DNA of 64,000 bases from positions 4,774,001-4,838,000 of the forward strand of contig NZ_CP108488.1 in assembly GCF_035987325.1 (NCBI RefSeq). Direction: 5' to 3'. The position numbers and the translations under genes were made by a program. The stretch comes from Streptomyces sp. NBC_01244. Lineage in GTDB: Bacteria > Actinomycetota > Actinomycetes > Streptomycetales > Streptomycetaceae. Below, piece after piece: positions 55,491 to 64,000 of the stretch. The notes under the pieces are model-generated. The model was given only the letters and a program-made list of their open reading frames with translations, ran no database searches and had not been told where the DNA came from. Position 1 is the stretch's first letter, and every line of letters starts with the position of its first letter.

Positions 55491-56693
55491 TCAGCCGGCG
55501 ACGCCCGCCAGTTCCTCCACCTCGTCGTGCCGGATCCGCTCACCGGGGATCCCGATCCTCTTCAGCGCGTCCACCCCGCTGCGGATCATCGCGGCCGGCC
55601 CCGAGACGAACGCGTCGTACGAACTCCAGGGCCCGTGGGTGCCGACGGCCTGGGGCAGTTGTCCGGCCAGGCCCTCGTCACAGACCACCGGGCGCACCGA
55701 CAGCCAGGGGTGCGAGCGCTGCAGCCCCAGCAGCGTGTCCTTGTCGTACAGGTCGTCGTCGCTGCGCGCCCCGAAGAACACCTCCACCGGGCGCCGCTCT
55801 CCGTGCTCGGCCACGTCCTCGATCAGCGCCTTGATGGGGGCGATGCCCGTGCCGCCGCCCAGGCACAGCATCCCGTTGTCGGTGCTGTGGTCCACCACCA
55901 TCGATCCCGTCGGGGGCCCGAGCCGCAGCACGTCGCCGGGGCGGGCGTGCCGGACGAGCGCGTTGGAGACCCATCCCGCCGGGACGGCCTTGACGTGGAA
56001 GGACAGCAGTCCGTCCGCGCGCGGCGCCGAGGCGAAGGAGTAGTGCCGCCAGACGCGCGGCCACCACGGGGTCTCCAGGCTCGTGTACTGGCCCGCGAGG
56101 AAGGGGTAGGGCTGGTCGGGCCGGACGGTGAGCACCGCGATGTCGGAAGTCCGCAGATCGTGCGAGACCACCTCCGCGTGCCACCACGGCGGCGCCTTCG
56201 GCTCGTCCTCGGCCGCCGCGTCGATCATGATCTGCGAGATCGCGGTGTACGCCCGGACCCAGGCCGCCTCGGTCTCCGGCCCCCAGGTGTCCTGCGCGTA
56301 CTTGGCCAGCGCCCCGATCAGCGCCTCTCCCACCGGCGGATAGTGCTCGGGCCGGGTTCCGTACTTGCGGTGCCCGCTACCCAGGCGGCGCAGGTAGGCG
56401 GTGAGCACCTCGGGGTTGTCCATGTGCTCGGCGGCCGTCAGCAGCGCCTTCAGCAGCCGGTCTCGCTGCACGTCCATCGCGGCGGGGAACAGCCCCCGGA
56501 GCTCCGGGTGTCCCGTGAAGACGACGGCGTAGAAATATGAGGTCACCTTGTCGGCGACGGGTGCGATCTCCGCGAGCGTCCGGCGGATGAGCACCGCATC
56601 GGGGGAGGGTTCGGGGGAGGGCTCGGTCGCCCCGTCCCCGGACGGTATCCGGGATGACCCCCGTCTTGCCGATCTGGTGGGCGGAGCGTCCAT
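55491..56693 (-). CDS. Flavohaemoprotein (globin + FAD/NAD reductase)
   Basis: 400 residues. A Pro/Ser-rich N-terminus (1-30) leads into a globin domain (~35-165) with the proximal His H108 in GSGHRKYGTRPEHYPPV. An FAD-binding domain (~170-270; RHYSFASAP is the flavin motif RxYS) and an NAD domain (~275-395; LGGGTGIAPIKAL) follow. The set is that of Hmp-type nitric-oxide dioxygenases, which turn NO to nitrate. GCGAGG precedes ATG 56693. Confidence 0.88.
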   Translation of the reverse strand: MDAPPTRSARRGSSRIPSGDGATEPSPEPSPDAVLIRRTLAEIAPVADKVTSYFYAVVFTGHPELRGLFPAAMDVQRDRLLKALLTAAEHMDNPEVLTAYLRRLGSGHRKYGTRPEHYPPVGEALIGALAKYAQDTWGPETEAAWVRAYTAISQIMIDAAAEDEPKAPPWWHAEVVSHDLRTSDIAVLTVRPDQPYPFLAGQYTSLETPWWPRVWRHYSFASAPRADGLLSFHVKAVPAGWVSNALVRHARPGDVLRLGPPTGSMVVDHSTDNGMLCLGGGTGIAPIKALIEDVAEHGERRPVEVFFGARSDDDLYDKDTLLGLQRSHPWLSVRPVVCDEGLAGQLPQAVGTHGPWSSYDAFVSGPAAMIRSGVDALKRIGIPGERIRHDEVEELAGVAG

Positions 56694-56835
56694 GCGGTGC
56701 CTCGCTTCGAGCATCTCGGTAGGTCTGCACACGCCACGGCCTTCGAATCCGTGGTTCCGGGTTTCACAGCGTGCCAGTCCGCCCCAGAGCCTGCGGGGAA
56801 ATGCGGGAATTCCGCGTTTCGAACCCACTTTCCCC

Positions 56836-57486
56836 TTAAGATGCCTCAACTCCCGTGCGTGCCACCCCTGTCAGCTGGTATGCCTCGCGCAGGTCCCGGC
56901 CCTCGTAGACGTGCGTCGCCCGCTCCACCAGGTAGGGCCGGGCGTTCACCGCGACCGAGAGCGGGACCGCTGCGAAGAGCTCCACGTCGGTGCTGGAATC
57001 CCCGTACGCGACACAGTCGGCCCGGGTCACGCCGAACCGCGCGCACAGCTGGTCGGCGACCGTCACCTTCCCTTCCGGCGTCAGGATCCCGGCCACGTCC
57101 ACCGGCCGGGTGAAGGGCACTTCCGGGAAGACCGAGCCGTGCGCGGCGTGCGCGCCCCACTCCAGCAGGAGCTCTACGAAGAACGACGGGGACAGCGAGA
57201 TCACCGCGCAGTAGTCCCCGCGCCCCCGGATCTCCTGCCAGACCTCCCGGATCCCCGACAGCCAGGGCGCCCCGTCGAACGCCGCCCGTACGTGTGCCGG
57301 AGTGAGCTCCGCCCAGAGCTTCTGCGCCGCCAGCGCGAACTGGTGCGGCTGGAGCTCCCGTGCGGCGAAGGCCCGCTCCAGCTCGGCGATCTCGTCGGAC
57401 AGCCCGAGCTGCCGCGAGATCTCGACCGGCGAGGCCGAGCCGTACATCAGCGTCCCGTCGAGGTCGAACAGGTGGAGGAGGGTCAT
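56836..57486 (-). CDS. HAD-superfamily phosphatase
   Basis: 216 residues. Motif I LFDLDGTLMYG, motif II Ser in AVISLSPSFF, a Lys in PEGKVTVADQL, and motif III/IV YGDSSTDVELF. The insert cap follows motif I, as in PSP-like/HAD-IB enzymes. Substrate unknown. ATG 57486 is used; the frame continues upstream through two parS sites (peptides DVSRETS and VSRETN), which argues against the longer form. Confidence 0.82.
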   Translation of the reverse strand: MTLLHLFDLDGTLMYGSASPVEISRQLGLSDEIAELERAFAARELQPHQFALAAQKLWAELTPAHVRAAFDGAPWLSGIREVWQEIRGRGDYCAVISLSPSFFVELLLEWGAHAAHGSVFPEVPFTRPVDVAGILTPEGKVTVADQLCARFGVTRADCVAYGDSSTDVELFAAVPLSVAVNARPYLVERATHVYEGRDLREAYQLTGVARTGVEAS

Positions 57487-57508
57487 AACCGTCGAGGCTA
57501 GTCCGTTC

Positions 57509-57522
57509 GTTTCACGTGAAAC
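57509..57522. other. parS partition site
   Basis: Exact GTTTCACGTGAAAC between the divergent HAD and GNAT genes. Confidence 0.92.
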
Positions 57523-57553
57523 AGTGGTGCCGCCCACCGGACCTCGCGTGGAT

Positions 57554-57567
57554 GTTTCACGTGAAAC
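57554..57567. other. parS partition site
   Basis: Exact GTTTCACGTGAAAC, 31 bases after the previous site, upstream of the GNAT gene. An in-frame ATG at 57552 would make MFHVKH the protein start, but I prefer 57603. Confidence 0.92.
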
Positions 57568-57602
57568 ATCCATCCCAAATCCCCTGGACCGGATCACCGT
57601 CG

Positions 57603-58508
57603 ATGAACCAGTCTGGGTCCGTGACACCACCACACCTCACCTCCCTCCCGATCCGCGCACTGACCGTGGACGACCTCCGCCACTGCGCCGATCTCTCCGA
57701 AGACCGCGGCTGGCCCCGCGAGGACCACAAGTGGGGTCTGCTGCTCGCCGCCGGACACGGCTACGGCATCGACGCTCCCGACGGACAGGGGCTGGCCACG
57801 GCCTGCGTGGTCACCCGGTACGGACCGCCGCTGGCCGATCCCGAACTCGCCGCCATCGGCATGGTCCTGGTCGCCGAACGCTATGCCCGCCAGGGTCTGG
57901 GCCGGCGCCTGATGACGTACGTCTGCGACGAGGTCCTCAAGGGCGTTCCGCTCACCCTGCACTCCACCCCGTACGGCCGCCCCCTCTACGAGGAGCTCGG
58001 CTTCGAGACCACCGGCCGCGCCGAGATGCTGCGGGGCTCCTTCAGCCCGGACGCCACCGGTCCCGCGCAGGACACCGTCCGTGTACGGCCCGCAGGCGCC
58101 GAGGACATCCCGCGGATCCTCCGGCTGGACACCGAGGTCTTCGGCGCCGACCGGACGCACCTGGTCACCCGGCTGCCGGCCTTCACGGACCGGCTGCTCG
58201 TCGCCGAGGACCCCTCCGGCGAACTGATCGGCTACGGAGCGATCTGGCCGAACATGGAGACCCATGTCATCGGACCGCTGGTGGCCCGGGACACCGGCAC
58301 GGCCCGGGCTCTGGTCACCGTCCTCGCGGCGGCCACCGACCGGCCCCTGCGCACGGATGTCGACGTCCGTCACGAAGAGCTGCTCGGCTGGCTCAAGGAC
58401 CGCGGTCTCGACTCCGTGGCCTTCAACACCGTCATGACCCGGGACATCCCCGGCCTGCCCGGTGACTGGACCCGCCGGTGGGCCCCGCTGACCGTGGCGG
58501 CCGGCTGA
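57603..58508 (+). CDS. GNAT-family N-acetyltransferase (tandem domains)
   Basis: 301 residues from ATG 57603 (GTG 57621 is an alternative). The first GNAT domain (~15-150) has the acetyl-CoA loop in VAERYARQGLGRRLMTYV and ends with PLYEELGFETTGRAEML. The second half (~165-300) begins VRVRPAGAEDIPRILRLD and is a degenerate GNAT-like domain. It transfers acetyl from acetyl-CoA to an amine; substrate unknown. Confidence 0.82.
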   Translation: MNQSGSVTPPHLTSLPIRALTVDDLRHCADLSEDRGWPREDHKWGLLLAAGHGYGIDAPDGQGLATACVVTRYGPPLADPELAAIGMVLVAERYARQGLGRRLMTYVCDEVLKGVPLTLHSTPYGRPLYEELGFETTGRAEMLRGSFSPDATGPAQDTVRVRPAGAEDIPRILRLDTEVFGADRTHLVTRLPAFTDRLLVAEDPSGELIGYGAIWPNMETHVIGPLVARDTGTARALVTVLAAATDRPLRTDVDVRHEELLGWLKDRGLDSVAFNTVMTRDIPGLPGDWTRRWAPLTVAAG

Positions 58509-58525
58509 GCAAGGAGCACCAGACC

Positions 58526-58990
58526 ATGACCGACATCAGCTCCGGCCTGCTCATCCGCCCCGCCACCGAGGAGGACCTGCCCGCGATCGTCGCGATGCTC
58601 GCGGACGACCCGCTCGGCGCCACCCGGGAGTCCCCGGACGATCTCACCCCCTACGCGGCGGCCCTCAAACGACTGACCGACGACCCCCACCAGCACGTGG
58701 TCGTCGCCGTCCGTGCGGGCCGCGTCGTCGGCACCCTCCAGCTGACGATCGTCCCCGGGCTCTCCCGCAAGGGGAGCACCCGTTCGATCATCGAGGGCGT
58801 ACGGGTCCACGCCGACGAACGCGGCAGCGGGCTGGGCACCCTGTTCATCGAATGGGCGATCGAACAGTCCCGTGCCGAGAACTGCCAACTCGTCCAGCTC
58901 ACCTCGGACGTGACCCGCGTCGACGCCCACCGCTTCTACGAGCGGCTCGGCTTCACCGCCTCGCACGTCGGGTTCAAACTCCAGCTCTGA
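58526..58990 (+). CDS. GNAT-family N-acetyltransferase
   Basis: 154 residues, single GNAT domain: LIRPATEEDLPAIVAML at the start, the acetyl-CoA loop VHADERGSGLGTLFIEWAI, and RFYERLGFTASHVGFKL at the end. AAGGAG precedes ATG 58526 and it begins 17 bp after the first GNAT gene, so the two are co-transcribed. Confidence 0.87.
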   Translation: MTDISSGLLIRPATEEDLPAIVAMLADDPLGATRESPDDLTPYAAALKRLTDDPHQHVVVAVRAGRVVGTLQLTIVPGLSRKGSTRSIIEGVRVHADERGSGLGTLFIEWAIEQSRAENCQLVQLTSDVTRVDAHRFYERLGFTASHVGFKLQL

Positions 58991-59043
58991 GACGCCGGGT
59001 GTGGGCCGGGCCGCCATCGGCTGCCCGGCCTACGATCGGGAGG

Positions 59044-60219
59044 ATGAGCAGCCTTCCCCTCGTCACCACCGCGGACCGCCGCCGGCGCCTCGGCCGCAGG
59101 CACCGCTTGGCCCCGTCGGCACACGCCGCCACCGTGCCCGAGGCCGCGGACTGCGTCGTCGCCCTGCACGCCACCGATGCCGCGACCGTCTTCCTCTCGG
59201 CCCGCGCCAGGCTGAGCGAAGGAGCGCCCGCCGCGATCGAGCAGGCCCTGTACGAGGACGTGACCCTCGTGCGGCTCCTCAGCATGCGCAACACGCTCTT
59301 CGCCGTCTCCACCGAGCTCGCCCCCTACGTCGACGCCTCCACCGCCCGCGGCATCGCCGTGAAGGAGCGGCGCACCTTCCTCAAGCACCTCGACGAGGAC
59401 GGTCAGGGCCTCGACGCGGACTGGCTGGCCCAGGTGGAGAGCGCCGTGCTGGACGCGCTCGACTCCCACGGCCCCTCCACCGGCAGCCAGCTCTCCGCGG
59501 CCGTCCCCGCCCTGCGCCGAAAATTCGTCTACGGCCGGGGCAAGAAGTACGAGACCGAGACCGGTGTCGCCACCCGTGTCATCCGGCTACTCGCCGCCGA
59601 CGGCCGGATTCGCCGGGACCGGCCCCGGGGATCGTGGACCTCCAGCCAGTACCGCTGGGTCCATACCGAGCCCTGGCCCGTCGTGCCCGCGGCCGAGGGC
59701 CGCGCCGAGATCGCCCGGCGCTGGCTCCACTCCTACGGTCCCGCCACCGAGGCCGACCTCAAGTGGTGGACGGGCTGGACCCTCACCGAGGTCCGCAAGG
59801 CCCTCGCGGCAGTCGGCCCCGAGAAGGTCCGGCTCGAGGACGGCGCCACCGCGCTCGTCTGCCCCGGGGACACCGGGCCCGAACCCGAGCAGGAGCCCTG
59901 GGCCGCCCTGCTGCCCGCCCTGGACCCGAGCGCGATGGGCTGGGTGGACCGGGGCTTCCATCTCGACCCCGCCCACCGGCCACCCCTCTTCGACCACTCC
60001 GGCAACATCGGCCCCACCGTGTGGTGGAACGGAGAGATCGTCGGCGGCTGGGCCCAGCGCGGTGACGGCGAGATCGTCCACCGGCTGCTGGGGGAACCCG
60101 GCAGCGAAGCCGAGAAGGCCGTGGCCGCCGAGGCCGTCCGGCTCGCCGCCTGGTTGGGGGAGGCCCGCGTCACCCCGCGCTTCCGCACCCCCCTGGAGCG
60201 CGAACTCACGGCGGGGTGA
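59044..60219 (+). CDS. AlkZ/HTH_42-family winged-helix protein
   Basis: 391 residues. Three winged-helix-like segments are typical of the HTH_42 family, which includes the DNA glycosylase AlkZ. The region AADCVVALHATDAATVFLSA opens the chain, SWTSSQYRW carries the Gln near the proposed catalytic site, and ADLKWWTGW lies at about residue 240. Probable DNA-repair glycosylase, but many family members are untested. Confidence 0.75.
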   Translation: MSSLPLVTTADRRRRLGRRHRLAPSAHAATVPEAADCVVALHATDAATVFLSARARLSEGAPAAIEQALYEDVTLVRLLSMRNTLFAVSTELAPYVDASTARGIAVKERRTFLKHLDEDGQGLDADWLAQVESAVLDALDSHGPSTGSQLSAAVPALRRKFVYGRGKKYETETGVATRVIRLLAADGRIRRDRPRGSWTSSQYRWVHTEPWPVVPAAEGRAEIARRWLHSYGPATEADLKWWTGWTLTEVRKALAAVGPEKVRLEDGATALVCPGDTGPEPEQEPWAALLPALDPSAMGWVDRGFHLDPAHRPPLFDHSGNIGPTVWWNGEIVGGWAQRGDGEIVHRLLGEPGSEAEKAVAAEAVRLAAWLGEARVTPRFRTPLERELTAG

Positions 60220-60229
60220 AGGGCCTCCG

Positions 60230-61615
60230 CTAGCCGATGCCCCGCCAGCCCTGCGGGTCGACCCCGCCGGGCACCGGGGACTTCGGGTCGTAGGGCTCCC
60301 GGGTGAACACGAACGAGGCGAGGTCGAGGTGGCTCACCGATCCGTCCGGCCGCCGTACGGCCCGCAGCGACTCACCAGCGTAGTAGCCGCCCAGCCCGGT
60401 CCAGCTGCCGTCCGGCTCCGGCCGGAAGCGGGCGGCCCGGCCGGTCGCGCCCACCGGGCCCAGCTCCAGGAATCCGTCGTAGGTCAGCCGTACCGCCTGG
60501 GCCGACGTGCCCCAGTACCAAGGGCCGCACAGCTCCAGCGCCACGGGATCGGCCTCCCGCAGCGGCCGCCACGGCTCGGGGATCCGCGGCTCGGCATCGG
60601 CGACGATGCCCACCAGTTCGGCGGCCAGCGTGGAAACCGCGAGCCCCGACGTGCAGTTGGCCAGCACCACCGCCGCCACGTCGTCCGCCTCGCTCAGCCA
60701 CAGCCCGGCGAGGAAGCCCGGCAGCGAGCCGGTGTGGCCCGCGAGCCAGCGCCCGCCGCTCAGCGTCAGCTGCACCCCGAGCCCGTATCCGAGGTCGGCG
60801 ATGCCCGGCTCCGGGGGAGTGGCCGAGGCCCGCATCTCCCGTACGGACTCGGCGCTCAGCACGCGCGCGTCGCCCTGTCCGAGGAAGGCGGCGAACTTCG
60901 CCAGATCCCCGGTGGTGGACCACAGCTGGCCGGCCGGGGCCATGAGCCCGAGGTCCTCCAGGGGTTCCGGCATCATCACGTCCGCCCACGGGTGCACCGC
61001 CCAGCCGCCGGCGTGCGGGGCCACCGGCTGCGCCGTCGTGCGCTCCAGCCCCAGCGGCTCCAGCACCTCGGTGCGCAGCGCCTCCTCCCACGGCCTCGCG
61101 CGGACGGCCTCGACGAGCGAACCGAGCAGTGTGTAGCCCGGGTTGGAGTAGTGGTGGCGCCGACCGGGCTCGAAGCGGAAGGGGCGCTCGCCCAGGACGT
61201 CCGAGAGCTCCGGCCGCAGCGTGCCCGCCGTCCGCTCCCACCACTCGCCAGGCGTCTCCGCCGCCAGTCCGGAGGTGTGGGACAGCAGTTGCCCCACCGT
61301 CACCTCGCCGACTCCCGTACCCGGAAGGAACTTCTCGATCGGGTCGCCCAGTTCCAGCAGGCCCTCGTCCCGCAGCCGCATCACCAGCACGGCGGTGAAC
61401 GTCTTGGTGATCGACCCGATCCGGTACTGCACGTTTCCGTCGGGGCCGTGGCCCTCGACCATGGTCCGGGACCCCTCCCAGACCACCTCGCCGCCCCGCA
61501 CCACGGCCGCCACCAGGGACGGCGTCCGGCCTTCGCGCTGCGCGACCGCGATCCGGTGGTTCAGCGCACGCCGGGTCGCGGGCAGCAGGACATGATCTTC
61601 CAATGCGGCATCCAT
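60230..61615 (-). CDS. Serine hydrolase of the beta-lactamase/PBP-like family
   Basis: 461 residues, class C-type fold. S68-x-x-K71 (SITK) is the nucleophile motif; YSNPGY gives the YxN; HTGSLPG is the third motif (in place of KTG). A C-terminal extension of ~110 residues looks beta-barrel like. No signal peptide is seen, so it acts in the cytosol or is exported without one. Likely a carboxylesterase or peptidase rather than a resistance enzyme. Confidence 0.82.
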   Translation of the reverse strand: MDAALEDHVLLPATRRALNHRIAVAQREGRTPSLVAAVVRGGEVVWEGSRTMVEGHGPDGNVQYRIGSITKTFTAVLVMRLRDEGLLELGDPIEKFLPGTGVGEVTVGQLLSHTSGLAAETPGEWWERTAGTLRPELSDVLGERPFRFEPGRRHHYSNPGYTLLGSLVEAVRARPWEEALRTEVLEPLGLERTTAQPVAPHAGGWAVHPWADVMMPEPLEDLGLMAPAGQLWSTTGDLAKFAAFLGQGDARVLSAESVREMRASATPPEPGIADLGYGLGVQLTLSGGRWLAGHTGSLPGFLAGLWLSEADDVAAVVLANCTSGLAVSTLAAELVGIVADAEPRIPEPWRPLREADPVALELCGPWYWGTSAQAVRLTYDGFLELGPVGATGRAARFRPEPDGSWTGLGGYYAGESLRAVRRPDGSVSHLDLASFVFTREPYDPKSPVPGGVDPQGWRGIG

Positions 61616-61625
61616 GGTGCGGATG

Positions 61626-63101
61626 CTACGTGTTGGCCATGTCCACGAACCGCGAATAATGGCCCTGGAAGGCCACGGTGATGGTGGCCGTAGGACCGTT
61701 ACGGTGCTTCGCCACGATCAGGTCCGCCTCACCCGCGCGGGGGGACTCCTTCTCGTACGCGTCCTCGCGGTGCAGCAGGATCACCATGTCGGCGTCCTGC
61801 TCGATCGAGCCGGACTCACGCAGGTCGGAGACCATGGGCTTCTTGTCGGTGCGCTGCTCGGGACCACGGTTCAGCTGGGACAGCGCGATCACCGGGACCT
61901 CCAGCTCCTTCGCCAGGAGCTTGAGGTTTCGGGACATGTCCGAGACCTCCTGCTGGCGGCTCTCCGGCCTGCGCGAGCCGCCCGACTGCATCAGCTGCAG
62001 GTAGTCGATGACGACGAGCGACAGGTCGTTGCGCTGCTTGAGGCGGCGGCACTTCGCGCGGATCTCCATCATCGACAGGTTCGGGGAGTCGTCGATGTAG
62101 AGCGGGGCGGCGGAAACGTCCGGCATCCGGCGGGCCAGCCGGGTCCAGTCGTCGTCCGTCATCGTGCCGGAGCGCATGTGGTGCAGGGCCACCCGGGCCT
62201 CCGCCGAGAGCAGGCGCATCGCGATCTCGTTGCGCCCCATTTCGAGGGAGAAGATGACGCTGGGCAGATTCGCCTTGATGGAACAGGCACGGGCGAAGTC
62301 CAGCGCGAGGGTGGACTTACCCATGGCGGGTCGGGCCGCGATGACGATCATCTGGCCCGGGTGCAGACCGTTGGTCAGCGAGTCCAGGTCCGTGAAGCCG
62401 GTCGGGACGCCCGACATCTGGCCGCTGCGCGAACCGATCGCCTCGATCTCGTCGAGGGCGCCCTCCATGATGTCCCCGAGCGGCAGGTAGTCCTCGGAGG
62501 TCCGCTGCTCGGTGACGGCGTAGATCTCGGCCTGGGCGCTGTTGACGATCTCGTCGACGTCCCCGTCGGCGGCGTAACCCATCTGCGTGATCTTCGTACC
62601 GGCGGCGACCAGCCGGCGCAGGACCGCCCGCTCGTGGACGATCTCCGCGTAGTACTCGGCGTTCGCCGCCGTGGGGACCGACTGGACCAGGGTGTGCAGG
62701 TAGGGGGCCCCGCCGACCTTGCTGATCTCACCGCGCCGGGTCAGCTCGGCGCTGACGGTGATCGGGTCGGCCGGCTCTCCCTTGGCGTACAGGTCGAGGA
62801 TGGCCTGGTAGATCGTTTCGTGCGACGGACGGTAGAAGTCGTGCCCCTTCAGCACCTCGACCACGTCGGCGATGGCGTCCTTGGACAGCAGCATGCCGCC
62901 GAGGACGGACTGCTCGGCGTCGAGGTCCTGGGGCGGGACCCGCTCGAAGCCGCCGCCACCGCCGTCCCAGGAGCCGCCCTCGCGGCCTCGGTCGCTCTGT
63001 TCGTCCCCGCGGCCACGGCCTTCGCCGTTGCGGCGCGTACGGGCGGGCAGACGGTCACCTGGACCGCTGTCGGCCCAGGGGTCGTCCATGGGCTCGGACA
63101 T
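61626..63101 (-). CDS. dnaB: Replicative DNA helicase DnaB
   Basis: 491 residues. An acidic/Gly-rich N-terminal tail (~1-50) precedes the DnaB N domain (RVPPQDLDAEQSVLGGMLL) and the RecA-type helicase domain with Walker A AARPAMGKSTLALD, Walker B LVVIDYLQLM, and the arginine-finger region near the C-terminus. It unwinds DNA at the replication fork. ATG 63101 has GGTGAGT and a GGAGGAGG further upstream. Its upstream region holds DnaA-box-like sequences. Confidence 0.96.
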   Translation of the reverse strand: MSEPMDDPWADSGPGDRLPARTRRNGEGRGRGDEQSDRGREGGSWDGGGGGFERVPPQDLDAEQSVLGGMLLSKDAIADVVEVLKGHDFYRPSHETIYQAILDLYAKGEPADPITVSAELTRRGEISKVGGAPYLHTLVQSVPTAANAEYYAEIVHERAVLRRLVAAGTKITQMGYAADGDVDEIVNSAQAEIYAVTEQRTSEDYLPLGDIMEGALDEIEAIGSRSGQMSGVPTGFTDLDSLTNGLHPGQMIVIAARPAMGKSTLALDFARACSIKANLPSVIFSLEMGRNEIAMRLLSAEARVALHHMRSGTMTDDDWTRLARRMPDVSAAPLYIDDSPNLSMMEIRAKCRRLKQRNDLSLVVIDYLQLMQSGGSRRPESRQQEVSDMSRNLKLLAKELEVPVIALSQLNRGPEQRTDKKPMVSDLRESGSIEQDADMVILLHREDAYEKESPRAGEADLIVAKHRNGPTATITVAFQGHYSRFVDMANT

Positions 63102-63541
63102 ACTCACCGGGCCGCCTCCTCCCGTCCGCAACGCGGACCTTGCCGTGTCACTCTTTCTACGACACGGCTCTGACATTTGGGGCACCCGAATCGGCTCTCG
63201 GCGAGTCGGACAACGCACCACGGTAGGGCCGGGAGCGACGTCAGCCAATCTTGTTATCCACAGGCTGTGTGGATGAGGTGTGGATGACGGCACCAATGCT
63301 GTGGGTAACTCCCCGGAAGCTGTGCACGGACCGGGGGACGGCGCTGTGGACAAAATCACCTGGCCTACCCACTTACCCCACCTGACCTGCTATTTCGCCG
63401 TCCGCTGGCTGTGGGGGAGAAAATTCTTCGCCACTGTCTCGAGATCGCCTCCAACGAGGTGGGGCGAACGCTCGAATCGACGCATCGGTAAGGATCCAAA
63501 GGACCTTGTGTCTATTACCTGTGGAAGATTAGATTGAGCAC
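63102..63541. other. Intergenic region between dnaB and the MATE gene
   Basis: About 440 bp with divergent genes on both sides. No gene found. It carries a cluster of DnaA-box-like sequences at 63254-63353 and the promoters for both neighbours. Confidence 0.6.
63254..63353. promoter_or_regulatory. Cluster of DnaA-box-like sequences
   Basis: TTATCCACA (63254-63262, a perfect consensus box), TGTGGATGA at 63268-63276 and 63279-63287 (one mismatch on the other strand), TGTGGGTAA at 63300-63308, and TGTGGACAA at 63345-63353 (the streptomycete consensus TTGTCCACA on the other strand). Five sites in 100 bases suggest DnaA binding, to regulate dnaB or to titrate DnaA. Confidence 0.65.
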
Positions 63542-64000
63542 ATGAGACAGGCCCCCACCGCACCGAAGGCTGCCCCGAGACGGCACGACCGCGAGATCCT
63601 CGCACTCGCCGTCCCCGCCTTCGGCGCCCTCGTCGCCGAACCCCTTTTCGTGATGGCCGACAGCGCCATCGTGGGCCACCTCGGCACACCCCAGCTGGCC
63701 GGTCTCGGCATCGCGGCCGCGCTGCTCACCACGGCCGTGAGCATCTTCGTCTTCCTCGCCTACGCCACCACCGCGGCCGTGGCCCGCCGCGTCGGTGCGG
63801 GTGACCTCCAGGCCGCCATCCGGCAGGGCATGGACGGCATCTGGCTCGCCCTGCTCCTCGGCGCGGTCGTCGTCGCCGTCGTCCTGCCCACGGCGCCCAC
63901 CCTGATCTCCTTCTTCGGGGCCTCCGACACCGTCGCCCCGTACGCGATCACCTATCTGCGGATCTCCGCCCTCGGCATCCCCGCGATGCTCGTGGTGCTC
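63542..64000 (+). CDS. MATE-family efflux transporter, N-terminal part
   Basis: The visible 153 residues are the N-terminus of a DinF-type MATE protein: LALAVPAFGALVAEPLFVMA, then DSAIVGHLGTPQLAGLGIAA, typical of helices 1-2, and further hydrophobic helices to the window end. It exports cationic compounds using Na+ or H+. ATG 63542 follows GAAGATTAGATTGAGCAC. The C-terminal two-thirds lie outside the window. Confidence 0.88.
   Translation, partial: MRQAPTAPKAAPRRHDREILALAVPAFGALVAEPLFVMADSAIVGHLGTPQLAGLGIAAALLTTAVSIFVFLAYATTAAVARRVGAGDLQAAIRQGMDGIWLALLLGAVVVAVVLPTAPTLISFFGASDTVAPYAITYLRISALGIPAMLVVL

Overview
The window is high-GC, dense Streptomyces chromosome. The right half carries the conserved gene order near the Streptomyces replication origin: dnaB, ptpA, ssgA/ssgR, thiC, hisC and cydA-cydB-cydDC. 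Seven parS-type partition sites (core GTTTCACGTGAAAC) and a Rex operator in front of cydA fit that placement. No rRNA, tRNA or CRISPR array was found.

Positions 1 to about 29,120 look accessory. The region holds three secreted vanadium-haloperoxidase-like proteins (2243-5119, 9949-11463, 23288-24742), an IS701-type transposase-like gene, an intact IS3-family element (25095-26400), a plasmid-like winged-helix gene, and gene remnants: a Crp HTH, an aminotransferase C-terminus, and a truncated F420-type monooxygenase. Its right edge is visible near 29,121, where a chromosomal LLM-monooxygenase gene is cut after about 74 codons. A diverged full-length relative lies next to it at 28050-28952.

The centre of the accessory region is a coherent cluster. 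A divergent promoter region (19305-19578) drives a plus-strand cassette: AfsA-like synthase, HAD-IB phosphatase and KAS III. It also drives a minus-strand operon: tandem alpha/beta-barrel-like protein, MFS exporter, unknown protein, EamA exporter and DoxX protein, with an AhpD-type protein beyond a 147-bp gap. Further left are an aldo/keto reductase, a MarR regulator, an adenylate-forming ligase-like protein and an exported SMP-30-like propeller. A short inverted repeat, TAAGA-N2-TCTTA or a close variant, lies at both promoters of the central region, before the aldo/keto reductase, before the MarR gene, and between the IS701-type and SMP-30 genes. I infer that this is one regulon for making, exporting and perhaps destroying a gamma-butyrolactone-like signal, with a MarR protein as candidate regulator in place of the usual TetR-type receptor, which is absent from the window.

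From about 29.1 kb to the end the content is core: an HAD phosphatase, a GAF sensor kinase and the cytochrome bd operon; hisC and a LacI regulator; a PPP-type phosphatase, a membrane protein, a collagen-like exported protein and a glycosyltransferase; thiC with a TPP riboswitch and YibE/F; ssgA/ssgR; DUF5326, cupin and holin-like membrane proteins; ptpA with a transsulfuration-type PLP enzyme; NUDIX, flavohaemoprotein, HAD, two GNATs, an AlkZ-like protein and a beta-lactamase-family hydrolase; then dnaB and a MATE transporter cut by the window end. A cluster of DnaA-box-like sequences sits between dnaB and the MATE gene.
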